Assembly: GCA_027943335.1 (NCBI GenBank)
Contig: BSBK01000764.1
Coordinates: 558,001 to 622,000 of the forward strand
Reading direction: 5' to 3'
DNA length: 64,000 bases
Origin: Chamaecyparis obtusa
Taxonomy: Eukaryota > Streptophyta > Pinopsida > Cupressales > Cupressaceae
Below, piece after piece: positions 36,091-49,366 of the stretch (position 1 is the first letter of the stretch; each line of letters starts with the position of its first letter). The position numbers and the translations under genes are program-made. The notes below the pieces were generated by a model, which was not told the DNA's origin, did not search any database, and saw only the letters and a program-made list of their open reading frames with translations.

Positions 36091-37327
36091 TTTTAATCCT
36101 ATTTGAGCATGATTGGTTGTCATTAGTATCAATCAATTATTCATTCGGTAAAGGAGAAATATAGGACAACCAGTCAACCATATAAAGCCTACACACTGAG
36201 AAAGACACAAGGAAGATATCTAAGTTAACCAAACAAGGGTTTGATTGAGTATACTCATTGAGCACTAGACAATTACCGAGTACCGAGCTAGTGGTCACTG
36301 AGAATTCATATGAATGGAGCATCAGTAAATTACTGAATGAATAATGCACTAAACATCGAGTAAAATAGGAAACATCATAGTAATTTGAAATGGCACAAAC
36401 ATCAATGCAAATAGTTCACACCGATTAGGAAAATAGTTTACCAAGATCGAGACTAAATTAAATATGGATGTAATCATTAAATTGTTGATGATTCCTATGT
36501 AATGTTAGATCTGGGTTATTTTGTTACATAGTTGATCTTAGATTTTCTAAGATATTGTAAACCTTAATTAGGTCAAGTTAGTTTTGATATAAAATTTTTA
36601 AATATGTCATTATGAAAATGTATCATGAAGGAGTAGCCGCACTAAGGACATTAGGAGATCAAACAAAAGGTTTTTGACAGAAGGTTTGAAAGAAGCATTT
36701 AGTTTTTCAAAACATACAAAAGGCTACCGAGGAGAACAGAAGGATACATACATCACTATGAGGTGATATCTTTATGGTATATTATGGATCTGAATTAGGC
36801 AAGATTAAGTTGCTAATTACAAATACTTTTACTGTTACCTTTTAACCATTATAGCAGATCTAAAATCTCCTAACAGAGTGGACTTAATAGTTCTAGTTTA
36901 AATCTCTTAACCAAGTACACAAATGTATTGTGTTGTTAAAATCCTTTAACTAGGTAGATCTGGTCAATCTAATTTTTCTCCTAATAGGGTAAGATCATTA
37001 GAAGTGATCACAATTCGTAGCCTTAATCAACATACTTTGTTACTGCAGTAGTGAATATTTGTGGGTGTAGTTCCCACCACATTTTTTACCTTCTTACAAG
37101 GGTTTCTGCAATACCAAAATATCTGTATTATGAGTATGAATTTTTATGAATGGCTTATTGTTTATATTACATGCAAATTACATTTTTGGCTATTTGAATG
37201 TATGTTTTAGATAATGGACTTAGTCGGTTAAATGCTATCTACACCTACAAAGTTTTTAGTCTTGAAAAGTTTTGAAGGTACTGATTCACCCCTCCCCTCT
37301 CAGTCCTTATCTTTCTATAATCCAAAT
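36091..37327 (+). repeat. Element E 5' LTR
   Basis: About 1,237 bp. ACCGAG/CGAG cluster near 36250-36360, TAACA/GGT motif array near 36866-36985, terminal CACCCCTCCCCTCTCAG block near 37287-37303. Confidence 0.88.
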
Positions 37328-37330
37328 GAT

Positions 37331-37342
37331 TGGTATCAGAGC
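37331..37342 (+). other. Element E primer-binding site (initiator Met tRNA)
   Basis: TGGTATCAGAGC, three bases after the LTR end. Confidence 0.93.
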
Positions 37343-37392
37343 TAGATCTCTTGTTAAGTAAGTTTAATCACTGAAGAGGAAAATATCTAAGG

Positions 37393-38783
37393 ATGGAAAG
37401 ATATAAGTTGGATATGACTATTGTGAATCAAAGGTTACAGATGCAGATCTACATTGAGAAATTCAAAGATGCCAAAGAAGAACTAAAGAAGTTACTGATC
37501 AAGAGGAAGGATATGGGGATTCGGTATAGTGAGACCAATTATCATGAAGAGGAGATAGATGATACATTTGAGTTATTTGGATCTAGATCTGGTAGCATAT
37601 CTAATGCACCTAAAGGAAACATATTAGATCTATCTAAAAAGAATCTAAATCTCACTTAATAAGTGAAATATTTGCAGATCGGTCAAGAGACACAAAAGTT
37701 TAGGATGATTGGTGTCATGAACAATGCAAGGAAAGCAGAACAAGAAAGAAACTTGGCCCTATTGAAGATAGGAGTAAAATGACTAATAAGTTACAAGAGA
37801 AGGAATCTGAGATACTGAGACTCACCAAGCATCACTTTGAAATATCTAATCAAATGGTTGTCATAAGTCAACCAAGTAAATAGTGTGCTTACAAGGAAAT
37901 TGGAAGACATCGGTGAATTAAGAGAGGAAAATAAAAGATTGAAGAATGAGGTAAAAATGCAACAACAACATAATGAGATGATCAAGAAAGTTGAAGACAA
38001 TACTAAAAGAATGGATGAATTTCTGATAAGTTAGAAAATACTTGATAGAAAAACTAGTTTAGGCTACACCGAGTAGGGAGAGTCATCAAGACAAGATGAA
38101 TAGAAGAATTCCAATGCTAATCCAAGGCCAAAGAAGCTATCATGTTATCATTGTGGAAAACTGGGCAACACATCAAATGTTTGTAGGAGTAAAGCAAAAG
38201 GTATTCCTAAATCCATTCCTAAGTTTAATGGTTATTGCTATAACTGTAATAAGTATGGACATTAGGAACATGAGTTCATATCAAAGTTTAATAGGACACC
38301 TAAGAAACCCTACATGGAGAAACATTGTTGCACTTGCAACATGCATGGACACATGTCACAAGAATGTAGGAAAAAAATGAAGCAAGTCTGGACACCGAAG
38401 GAACATAACAAATCATATCAACCGAGAAGGCAAGGTAATGCATACACTTGGGATTACAATATTTGGGTTAATTGCACAGCATGTGGTAGGTATGAACATG
38501 TAGTGTAGCAAACTGCATGAGAAATAACTGGAGAGGAAAATCTCCTAATTGGACAAGTACTGGTAGGACATGTTTGCACTGTCACAAGGTCGATCACTTA
38601 AGCAAGGATTGCAGAGACTGAGCACCGGAGATACAAACATATACAAATGGAAATAAAATTGAAGAAATCATGAGGATAAGAAATCAAATGTGGAGAAAAG
38701 CATCAAATGACAATGTTGGATCAAGCACTGCAGTTGATGACACCTCATCCATCGAATTAGGTGATATCACCACCTCCACCTAA
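37393..38783 (+). pseudogene. Element E ORF1: coiled-coil protein with five zinc knuckles
   Basis: Starts at ATG 37393 (MERYKLDMTIVNQR), 50 nt after the PBS, and ends TAA 38781-38783 (DITTST). The N-terminal part is Lys/Glu/Leu-rich and coiled-coil-like. Knuckles follow in the order of D: CYHCGKLG (near 38140; the knuckle His is shifted out by a small deletion), CYNCNKYGH (near 38235, followed by a TAG), CCTCNMHGHMSQEC (near 38330, intact), CTACGRYEH (near 38475) and CLHC-like (near 38575, in another frame). Stops and frameshifts break it. Same inferred nucleocapsid-like role as in D. Confidence 0.83.
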
Positions 38784-39331
38784 TCATAAAAGGTATGGAT
38801 GGAACTAAATTTCAAATCAGTTACATCTTACAACCATTCCTCATGTCTAGTGAATGCACACCAAATTAGCATGAAATAAGATGCACTATGGGATTACATG
38901 TTTAGAACTTAAACTATGTACAGTCGGTAAAAGAATGACCGAGTAAATATTTTCTAGTCAGTAAATATTGGCAAGGTTAATCGAGTCGTGGTATCAATTA
39001 TGTAATATCTAAGTGTTAACCAAGCTAAGGTATTTTAAAGTATAAACTAAGCATAGCTATGTCTATCGAGTTGTGGTAGATAAAGCATTAAGTGTAAAAG
39101 TTTGAGCGGGAAATGAAATTTTTGGTATAAATACATGATGGACTTAGTCATTTTTTCACACAACAATCACGAAGAACCAGAGCGACTTGAGAAGATTTGA
39201 GCAAATAAATTCCAGAGCTTTGGGCAAAGATTTAAAGGATTCCTGAGAAACTTCATCATGATCAAAAGTAAGTTCTGCAACCACTGAGTTATTTTACAGT
39301 AATATTTGTGAAGCCCTAAATTTCAGAAACG

Positions 39332-40177
39332 ATGGCATCCTTGTCCAAGGTCATAAAATCCAAGTTTGGGAGTGATAATAAGGTCAAATTAATCAAGACT
39401 ACAACTTGTGATGATCCGGAATACACGTTACACCCTAAGATTGCATCATAGATTGACAAAACTGACGCATTTTCAAGTATTCCACCTAGGGTTTTGTTGG
39501 TTCAAGACATTCGCACTTACATCTAGTGCAAGATTGGTGAAATAGGAGATTTTGAGCTCCAATCCACCTACCAAGAGTTGAGTATGGACGGAAAGATCAA
39601 GGATGAGCATAAACACCTGGAGGTGAGGGGTTTAATAATGAATGCCCTATATTTCCCAAGAGATTTCAAGACATAGTGGATTAGGGTTGTTTTGAGTCGA
39701 GTGCATGAAGGGAAGTTATGGCTAGATGAACTGGTAAAAATCACAAAGGACATTATTCATGCACTCACCAGTTATCCTATTACTAATAAAGTGAAAGCCA
39801 TAAGGAATGCACCGAGGAATGAAATTGAGAAGCTTACCAGAGTAGAATGGGATGATAGAGGTATGAGAGTCAACATAATTTTTGATCCAGAGATAAGGTT
39901 AGGATCCTATGTAGTCGGTTATAATTTTTTTCAATCAAGCAAGCTGAATAGTGTACCGTGTGGATCTGTGGACATTGCCTACAAGATTGTGAAGAAAGGT
40001 TTCCAATTTGACCTAGCCGAGATACTATTGAAATAGTTGGAAGAGAATATGAGAACCATAAGGACAAAAAAGACAAATACTTGTAATTTTGGTTCCCTAA
40101 TGATTTTTATCTTTTTCTATGTGCAAAACTTCTTTCCCTCAGTCAATAATATTGATTAGGATGTCGATCGACCGACT
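39332..40177 (+). pseudogene. Element E ORF2, N-terminal part
   Basis: ATG 39332 (MASLSKVIKSK). Matches D block by block: SSIPPRVLLVQDIRTYI, CKIGEIGDFEL, VHEGKLWLDELVKITKDII, NFFQSSKLNSVPCGSVDIAY, then CNFGSLM. Stops include TAG at several former Trp or Gln codons. The frame is cut by element F after DRPT; CGACT (40173-40177) is the left target duplication copy. Confidence 0.85.
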
Positions 40178-41690
40178 AGTTAGATAATTGAGAGGGGGGG
40201 TGAATTAGTTAGTTCCAGTTATCCTACAGTCCCAAACTTCCAGATGTATATGATCAAACTTTTTCAAACAAATAATCAACTCGGTAAGATAGCAATAAAA
40301 ACTTTCTGTTCATTTACTGAATACCAGTAAATTCTATAGTGTGTTTACCGATTAATTCAAATATGAAATGTATAAAGTAAAATAAAAATCCAATCACATC
40401 AAGTACACATAACACATAGATTTTAACATGGAAACCCTGCTAAGGGAAAAACCACTTGGGACCGGTAACCCAAAATATTTCACTGGTCTAAAGTGAACTC
40501 GATTAGGAGCCAACCCTGTTAAAGGTTACAAAACACACTGTGAGGTGTGACCTGGTTAAAGGATTTATCACTAACAGTTAACTCTTGACCATAATTCACT
40601 ATGGGGTCAACAAGAAAACCAACAACATTTCTTGAATGTCATATTGAAATACAAATAAGACTGTTAAGTCCACTTGGTTAAGCGATTTAGTTGTAACAAT
40701 TGTTAAATTGATACAGTAATGGTCTGATTCAAATACAACTTAGATTATAGATATTTAGATCTATGCTAAGCTCAAAATACCTCCTCTAATCAATAATCAC
40801 TTCAATCATTCATATCCTTCAACTCATTCAACTCGGTGAATAATACCCTAATGCTCGGTAATGCCTGCAGTTCTTCTCAGTTCTATCTATAACCAGTTTG
40901 ATCAGTAGTGCATGAAAATAGTCCTTTCACATGATTTCTCCTGCAATGTCAATAATCTTAGACTCTATAATTAATCTCATGTCTCTTTAAATAGACATCA
41001 TAAACCATTTTCTTCTTATGCATTAGATTTTTCCTCTTAATCTCCATTGTTAATTTTGCCACTTCAAGATTCCTCGACAGATGTGTCTATAACATGTTTC
41101 ATCCTTCTCCATTCGATCAATCTTAAATTTTGTCAGTTGTTAGATCATAACAAACTTTATCTTTTACCTAAGAATCATAAGCAATTTTCTAGCTCATCAA
41201 TTCATTCGACTATTATAAACTTTAATTTTTTCTCTCACTCGGTCAATACAGAATGTGTCGATGAATACTAACTTGGTTATTAGTGTTACTCGGTATACAA
41301 TGCACTGGCTTAGTGTATACATAAATTTTCAATTACCGACCACATTAAATTATTTAGTTCTGATCTTAAATACATAACAAAATCATGTAATACAATCAAG
41401 TCAACAACATGATGCCATAGACTCATCAATAAGTTACCTAATGTATACCTTAGCAATATCTTCCATATCCATCTCATCTTCATGTGGATATCTCTTTCCT
41501 TTATCTTTCTTTCTTCAGATGTTTGTAACCATCATGATAAGTATAGTAAAAAATAGTTGACATCAATGACAATACATATTGACCGATTTAATTGCCTTAT
41601 ATATCACTTTAGTAGCTCGATGATCTCTAACCACTATCTTTCACTTGTCCATTTAGTTCATCAAGATATTCAATTAGTTTTAGGTTATCA
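40178..41690 (-). repeat. Element F 3' LTR
   Basis: 1,513 bp. On plus it starts AGTTAGATAATTG (decayed TG) and ends GGTTATCA. The TTGTCATTGATGTCAA box on minus lies near 41558-41573. Confidence 0.9.
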
Positions 41691-41706
41691 ACCTCTCCCT
41701 TTGGCA
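41691..41706 (-). other. Element F polypurine tract
   Basis: On minus, TGCCAAAGGGAGAGGT abuts the LTR. Related tracts lie in the spacer near 41799-41806, 41848-41855, 41889-41895 and 41928-41940. Confidence 0.85.
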
Positions 41707-42144
41707 TTGATGGAAATACAGATATGAAATATGTCATAGAATACCAAACATTTGTACTATAAATCTATCTAAATGTTTTAGCTCAGTAAAATCTCCCTAG
41801 CTTGTTCATTTAATATGTTTAATCACTACATAGCATTTCATCATTTCAGACAGACTCTCCCTATGGATTTGATCTTCTTCTTCCTTTTTGATACTTCTCT
41901 CCCACTGGATAGATATTTCATCGATTCTCTCTCCCTTTGATAGTAATGCCTAAAAGAATAAACAGCTCTGTAATAGCCAAAATATCTCTATTTTTTAGTT
42001 CATATCATGTACCTGCATGTACTGATATACAATGTTCTTATTCTAGCCTTCACAACCTTAGGAAACCTAAAGTGTGAACAATATGTATCAACATCATTGA
42101 TTTTCTGATAAATTATAGGTTGATGTAACCTCTTGATCACCATA

Positions 42145-45100
42145 CTAACCGAAAGATAGGGGATGGACCCCTAGTCTAGTCCTCAAGTACTCAAATGTAT
42201 CCTTTGGTAAGGGTTTAGTAAATATGTCTGTAAGTTGTTCTTTAGGTTTCACAAACTCCACTTTCACTTTCTTTTCTTGTACTTATTCCCTCAAATCGTG
42301 ATACTTTATAGATGTATACTTTGTCTTAGCATGCATCATTGGATTATTGGAAATGTTTATAGCACTTGTGTTGTCACAATATATAATCATTGGATTAGTG
42401 ATCTCCTCATTCATGCCTTTCAACAATTATTTTATCCATTCAATATTTGAATAATTAGTAGTAATAGAGACATATTCTTCTTTAGCAGTAGACTGAGAAA
42501 TACATTCCTATTTCTTGCTTATCCAAGTAACTAGCCTTTCTCCCAAAAAGAATGCTCCACTAGTAGTGCTCTTCCGGTCATCAATATTTCCAACCCAATA
42601 TGCGTCAATGTAAACTTGTAGTTCAAAATTGCCTTGTTTCTTGTACTATAAACTATATTTCTTGGTGTTCTTCAAGTATCTCAGAATCCTCTTAACAACA
42701 GTCATATGTGATTCCTTAGGATTAGTAGAAAATATTGCTACAATCCCAGCAACATGTGCAATATCAGGTCTACTATGCACGACATACATCAGTTTACCAA
42801 TCATTGATCTATATAATATCTGATTTACCTCGGTTGACTGATCATCCTTTGTTAATTTGCATCCTATGACCATTGGTGTACCTACTAGTTTTGAATCTTT
42901 CATTCCAAAGGTCTTCAACACTTTTTTGATGTACTTTGATTGTGTTATGAATATCACTTCATTTTGTTGTAGAATTTGCAAACCTAGAAAGAATTTAATC
43001 TCTCCAAACATTGACATTTCAAATTCTTTTCTCATTTCATCAGCAAAAGATTTGCAAAGATTATCATGTCCTCCAAATATGGTATCATCAACAAATATTT
43101 CAGCAATAAGAATCTTGTCATCAGTTTCTCCTTTCAAATACAAATTTCTATTGCCACTTGTTCTTAAAAATCCAATACTAATAAGATATGCATGCAATCT
43201 TTCATACCATGCTCTTGGTACTTGTTTTAGTCCATATAGTGCTTTAATTGTGCAACTTACATACCATGTTCTTCTTGTTTGCATCAACAAAACCTTCAAG
43301 TTGTTCAATGTAGACCTCTTCCTCAAGTATCCCATTAAAAAATGTAGATTTAACATCCATTTGATATACTTTAAATCCTTTGTGTGTGGCACATGCAAGT
43401 AGTATTCTAACTCCTTCAAGTCTAGAAACTGGTGCAAAAGTCTCACCATAATCAATACCTTCTTCTTGTGCATATCCTTTACAAAGAAGTCTTGCTTTGT
43501 TCCTAGTGACTTCACCATTATCATTCAATTTTTTTCTAAATATCCATTTGGTTCCAATAATTTTTTTATCACTCAATCTCAGTACCAATGTCCATGTTTT
43601 TTTTTTCTCTATATGCTCAATTTCTTCATTCATGGATTGAAATCCATCCCTCATTCTCAAGTGCATCTCTAACATTTTTAGGTTTAAATTCACAAATTAA
43701 ACATGTGCTTTGTCTCAACTTACTTCATGTCATCATTCCATCTTTCTTGTCTCCAATAATCTAATTATGTGGATGGTGTCTTCTCACAAATTTAGCTAAC
43801 ACTTTCTCTCTTCTCTGTTCATCAATCGGTGCAGGATCAATTTCTTCCTCGATAGCTACTTCCTGATTCTCAATCTCTATAGGCTGATGCTCATTGTGTT
43901 TATTTTTTTGCTTGGTAGCTTCAACTTGATGCTCAAGTAGAGGGTTAGGTATATCAATGAATGTATATCTATCATAGTCTGCTGGTTCTTTCCTACTTTC
44001 TTCATGATTTTTCTCAGAAAACTCATCAACTCTCACATTAGCACTTTTAATCATTTTTTTAGAAACCTTATTCAAACATTTGTAAGATTTTCTCTTAGTA
44101 GAATATCATAAGAATATTCCTTCATCACCTTTAGAATCAAATTTTCCATTTCTATCATCCTTCAGAATGTAACATCTACTTCCAAAAAATTTAAAATAAC
44201 TTACATTAGGAGTGTACCCAAACCATAACTCATAAGGTGTCTTTTTTGAATCTTTTTTTAGTTTTACTTGGTTCAATGTGTATACGGAAGTGCTAACAAC
44301 TTTCTCCAGTACATTTTTGCAACATCTTTCTCAATCATAAATGTTCTTGCACAATCAACTATGGATATATTCCTTCTTTCAGCAATTCCGTTCTGTTGTT
44401 GTGTTCTCGGTGCATAAACCTTTCTTTTAATTTTGTTCTCATTACAAAAGTTAGTGAATTCATCAGAAATAAACTCACCTCCTCTATTAGTTCTTAAGCA
44501 TTTTAACTCTTTTCCACTTTCCTTTTCCACTTTACCTCTATACCATTTAAACATCTTGAAAGATTCATATTTCTCTTTCAAAAACATAACTGTCATCATC
44601 CTAGAGTAGTCATCAACAAATAAAATAAAGTATATGTCACCATAATAACTTCGAGTTCTCATAGGACCACATAAGTCGGTATGAACCAACTCCAAAATAG
44701 CTTTAGATGAATAGGTATTACTCTTGAAACTAGATTTTGACATTTTTCGCATTTGATATTGTTTACACGACATGGTCAGGTTTAGATAAGCTCGGTAAAC
44801 CTCTAACTTTTCTTTTCTTATTGATCTTAACTATGTTGTCAAAATTCACATGACATAACCTTTTATGCCACAACCACACATCTTTAGTTCTAGTCATTAA
44901 ACAAGAAGTTTTAGCATTGTCAAGATAGAATAGATTACCTTTAGATTATTCATCAGTATCGAACAACTTTCCTATTTCATCATAGATCTTCACCTTCCTA
45001 CTTTCAAATGAAACTCAGTGACCTGAGTTATTCAATTGTGCTACACTTAACAAGTTATAGTTAAGTCCCTTCACCCAATATGCATTTTCACATTTAATCT

Positions 45101-46180
45101 TATTGTTCAACATGATAGATCCTTTTCCTTTAACTTTAAAAGGTGTATTATTTCCCATTTTAATAGATCCTCCATTATAGTGTTCAAGGTATTCAAATTT
45201 GTCCCCACCACCAGTCATATGATGTGTACAACCACTATCAATAATCCATGTACCATTCTTGCAAACTTTAGAAATAAGTGTTATTTCTGCATACCTTTCT
45301 TCTTCTTCTGAATCTTCTTTCAAAGCTACGAATACCACCTCAATATCTTCATCAGTGTTAGTGTCAGTGTCATCATCATCATCTCCAACAAGGTAACATG
45401 ATTTCTTGCCTTTGTCTTTGTAGTCTCATTTGTTTCTCCTATCATACTGTCAGTTTCCTCTGTGATCTCAGTTATCTCTTTTGTCAAACTTTCTTTCACC
45501 AGATCGGTCATTGTCTTTGTCATCATCCTTTCTATTAGGACATCTAGCTACAATATGACCAATTTCTTTATAGTTAAAATATGCCAAACATAATTTCCCT
45601 TTATACTTTCCTTTACCTTTCTACAGCCTTCTAGCCATTAGTGCTTCAAGTTCATCAAGTTCATCTTCATCACTGTCACTGTCACTCGTATTTCTTATCA
45701 TATGCTTACTCCTAGATGTTCCAAGTTTCAAAGATGACATAAATGTAGACTCAACACTTGGTACAATACTGTTATCATAGTTATTCAACTCAAAAGTAGT
45801 CAGTTTACCGATTAGGCTATCAAGTGTGAGATTGTTACCAGGTGTAGATCTCATTTCAAGAATTGCAGAGGTTCTAATAGCATAGATTGGCAACAAGGTT
45901 CTTAGAATTTTACTCACAACAATGTCTTCATCAATAACACCTCCTGATCCTCAAATAGTGTTGACAACCTCCTTGATTTGGTTACTGTACTATGAAATGT
46001 TTTCTCCTTCTTTCATCTTCATATCATCAAAATTTCCTCTAAGGCTTTTAGCTCTTGCTCTCATCACATTAACATCTCCTCCGTGAACTAGTGTAAGTTT
46101 GTCCCACATTTCTTTTGTTGAAGTACATGCTTTGATATCTTTAAATTTTGCATAAGATAAGGCAGAAACAATCTCTATCA
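42145..46180 (-). pseudogene. Element F gag-pol, main part (rest of gag, PR, IN, RT, RH)
   Basis: The minus strand continues gag from G's insertion point (MIEIVSALSYAKFK at 46180). The knuckle (near 45585-45540) reads AYFNYKEIGH with the first two Cys lost. Protease DSGCTHHMTG is intact near 45240-45215. Integrase zinc region 44890-44760; core 44690-44370 with HTDLCGPMRTRSYYGD, VDDYSR and the Glu of NGIAERRN. RT 43560-42900 has [34 protein letters not shown] and FVDD near 43090-43105. RNase H follows and ends DTFEYLRTRLGVHPLS before TAG 42147-42145. Several stops and frameshifts, but the protein is close to C and less broken than A. Confidence 0.9.
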
Positions 46181-47397
46181 TGTTGATCCCTAAGTTTTGG
46201 TGTCTATCAGTGTCTTACACTTAGTCATTTTCTAGGCAAATTTGGTTGGTCATCACTGTGACCAAGTCATCATGTATAGGTTGAGTTAAGTATAGACTTG
46301 TATATTGTGCATTTACCGAGCAATAGTTACTATCGAGAAAGTCAGAGGTCACTGAGTACTGCAATAATAATTGAGAAAGCTTATGTTGAGTTGTGTAGAT
46401 ATGTCAGTATTGAGCACCGGTAAAAGAAGAACAGTCAATGCCTAGTGCCAGAGATTTCAAATGCCGAGTAAGCCAGATTTGATATATGTGTTTGTAATGG
46501 CACAAACACTTAGGTAAACCATTTTGGTCGACATCTACATTGTATTTATTATTTTTTGAGGAAATCATTGAGGTGATTATGCCTTAAATTTATAATCATT
46601 GATCCCTATGTAATATATGGAACCGATCAGAATTAGGGAATGCTTGAGAGACATAAATAGATAATTTAGATCATTGATCTTGATTCATTGAGTTGATCTA
46701 TTATTTATATAAGGTGATATCCAAACCCTAAAACATAGTATGAGAGAAGAGTATGAAGGGGATTTCATACATGCAAAACAAAGAAGTGTTTTGATTATCA
46801 AAAGTAGAGATCAGTGGCCAAGAAGAGTAGTGAAGGACAAAACAAAGATATATTTGATAGAGGAGATCAAATCTATATTAGAAGGAGAAGATTTGTTATC
46901 AGCATCATAGTGAAAACTGAAGGATCAGGTACTGAATCATTCTAATAGGTGAATCAGGGAGAATCTCTTAACATAGTGGTTTTAACAGACCTAAGTAAAT
47001 CTCTTGACCGAGTGCTTACTTTGTTGTAAGTTTAAATCCTTTTGCAAGGTAGATTGTCTAAGTCTTAAAGCTCTTAGTAGGGCAGACCCCTCACATGGTA
47101 GACCATTATTTTATGATCAAACTTTGTAGCCCTAACATGCAAACTTTAATACTGTAGTAGTGAAGATTTGTGGGCATCATCCCCACTCCAGTTTTACCTT
47201 TCAAGGGTTTCTAGGTAACCAAAATCATTGTGTTATGTTTCATTTTCATAGATGAAGATTAAGATGTTAGATCTATTTCGGTATTGAATTTGATGTTTAT
47301 GTTATGGAAGTAAGTTTATGTCAAAATAGAATTATTGGTAGATATTTGATTCACCCCCCCTCTCAGTATCTCACTTCCCCATAATAGATTTCCAAAA
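46181..47397 (+). repeat. Element G 5' LTR
   Basis: 1,217 bp. ACCGAG/CGAG cluster at 46315-46345, TATATAAG candidate TATA near 46706-46713, TAACA/GGT array 46970-47100, CACCCCCCCTCTC block 47353-47364. Confidence 0.93.
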
Positions 47398-47399
47398 AT

Positions 47400-47411
47400 T
47401 GGTATCAGAGC
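47400..47411 (+). other. Element G primer-binding site (initiator Met tRNA)
   Basis: TGGTATCAGAGC, two bases after the LTR. Confidence 0.93.
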
Positions 47412-47458
47412 CAAGTCTCTTAAAGAAGTCTAATCACTTGTGAGTCAAAGTTCTTGAG

Positions 47459-48800
47459 ATGGAGGTTTATAAGTTGGGAAAGATCATAGAGAATTAGAAG
47501 ATTGACATTCATCTTGCACTACATCAGCTTGAAGTAGCCAGAGATGAACTGAAGAAATCCTTAAGAAAAAGAAGAGAATTGGCAATACAACAGAATGAAA
47601 CTCAATACAAAGAAGAGGATACTAAAGGATTATTTGAGAGTGGTAACTCTATTGAAAGTGACAAAGCTATAAAAGATCTACTATAAAAAAACAACATACT
47701 AAGTGAGGACATCAAAAATATGAAGAGAGAACAAGAAATACAATCAGTAAGATTTTGTGAAGTTAACAGAAAAGAAAGCTGAAGAAGGCAAGACAATGGC
47801 TGAAGAAGATAAAAGACAAATATCTATGAGACTTGATGAAAGGACATGTGACATGCAAAGGTTAAAAAAAATCAACTGGACATGGTAAATCAACTTCTAC
47901 TTGCTAATCAAGAGTTGGGTAGGAAAGATGTGGAAATCAAAAGTATAAGATCTGAAAATAGTCAACTAAAGAATGAACTTAGATCTACAAAAGAACTCAA
48001 TGAAAGGATGAACAAGCCTAATGAAGCTATGAGATACTTTGAAGAACTATTAAGGTCACCTATAAGATCCAATGATACACCTAGACTTGGACATGATGAG
48101 CACCTGCCATCCACTAAGGAAGGAGAATAATCAAAGAGTGGAGAACAGAGGAATGCAAAGCCAAAGAAGAACAAACCTACATGCCATCATTGTGGAAAGC
48201 TAGGACACACAACTAACATCTACAAAAGAAAACATGGTAAGTCTAATCCTAAACCAAAGTTCAATGGATATTGTTTTAACTGTAAGAAATATGGACATCA
48301 TGCACATGAATGGAGGACAAAGGTCAATAATCCACCTACTTCACCTAGATTTCAAGGACATTGTTTTAATTGTTAGAAATATGGACATAGAGCACATGAG
48401 TGTATATCCAAAGCTAAGTGGACATCCAATCAGCAGACCAAAGTACCTAGGAAAGGTAACACATACAATTGGGACTACAATACATGGTATAGTTGTCATT
48501 ATTGTAGAAAATATGGTCATATTGGAGAAAACTATTTGAAGACATTTTAGAGGTAAATCCAAGAGTTGGATGAGTGGAAGTCTGGTTTGTTACAAATGCA
48601 ATAAGATTGGTCACTTAAAGAGAGACTGCAGAGCACATATACCGAGCAATGAACAATTCAAGAATGAAGAAACAATTGATCAGATGAGAAACCAGATGAA
48701 TAAGACATGGAAGAAGAAAGAGGAAGCAAGTAGTAGTGGATCCAGTGAACTTGAGGTCACCCAATCCAATGGATCAGGTGATCACACTACTTCAAACTAA
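47459..48800 (+). pseudogene. Element G ORF1: coiled-coil protein with five zinc knuckles
   Basis: Starts at ATG 47459 (MEVYKLGKIIEN, then TAG), 48 nt after the PBS; ends TAA 48798-48800. The N half is Lys/Glu/Gln/Leu-rich with heptad-like stretches (47870-48060). Five knuckles: CHHCGKLGHTTNIY (48183), CFNCKKYGHHAHEW (48271), CFNC-stop-KYGHRAHEC (48361), CHYCRKYGHIGENY (48495) and CYKCNKIGHLKRDC (48591, intact). Three have lost only the last Cys, to Tyr or Trp, changes reachable by one or two substitutions. The ordered set of five is shared with D and E. Confidence 0.86.
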
Positions 48801-49366
48801 GAAAAGAAGGTATGTGTGGAATTGTATCTTATAATACCTTATTTTATATTAGTTCCTAACATTTGATAAGTTAGAGTTGATATCAGCATAGATTAAGATG
48901 CATCAGGACAGATTTGAGAAAGAAGCTACATTGCATATTTGATGTCGAGCATCAGTATTTTAGCCCATAGTGATCAATTCACTAGTGTATATTGAGCTCC
49001 TGTGGTAGCCGAGATGTGATATGTACCAAGCTGAAACCAAATGGTAGTATTGACTGAGCTTATGTTAACCGAGTTGACATGAGATTGCCGAGACAACTGT
49101 ATTTTATCTAGAAAGTGTACAGATTAGTAATGAAGCCCTAATTTGACTGTTTGAAGTCTATAAAGTAGGAATTTACCATTTATTCTCATTTCACCAGTGA
49201 TTTGAGAACTTACAAAGTGATTCTAGAGCGATTATCTAGAGCTATTTGTGCAAAATGTGATTTGCAGAGATCTTAACAACGTGTCATCGGCAAACATCCG
49301 ATAACTATTTGAGAAAGGTATTTTCTGAGTTACTTATTTTGTAATTGAACCCTAAAATTTGGAGAA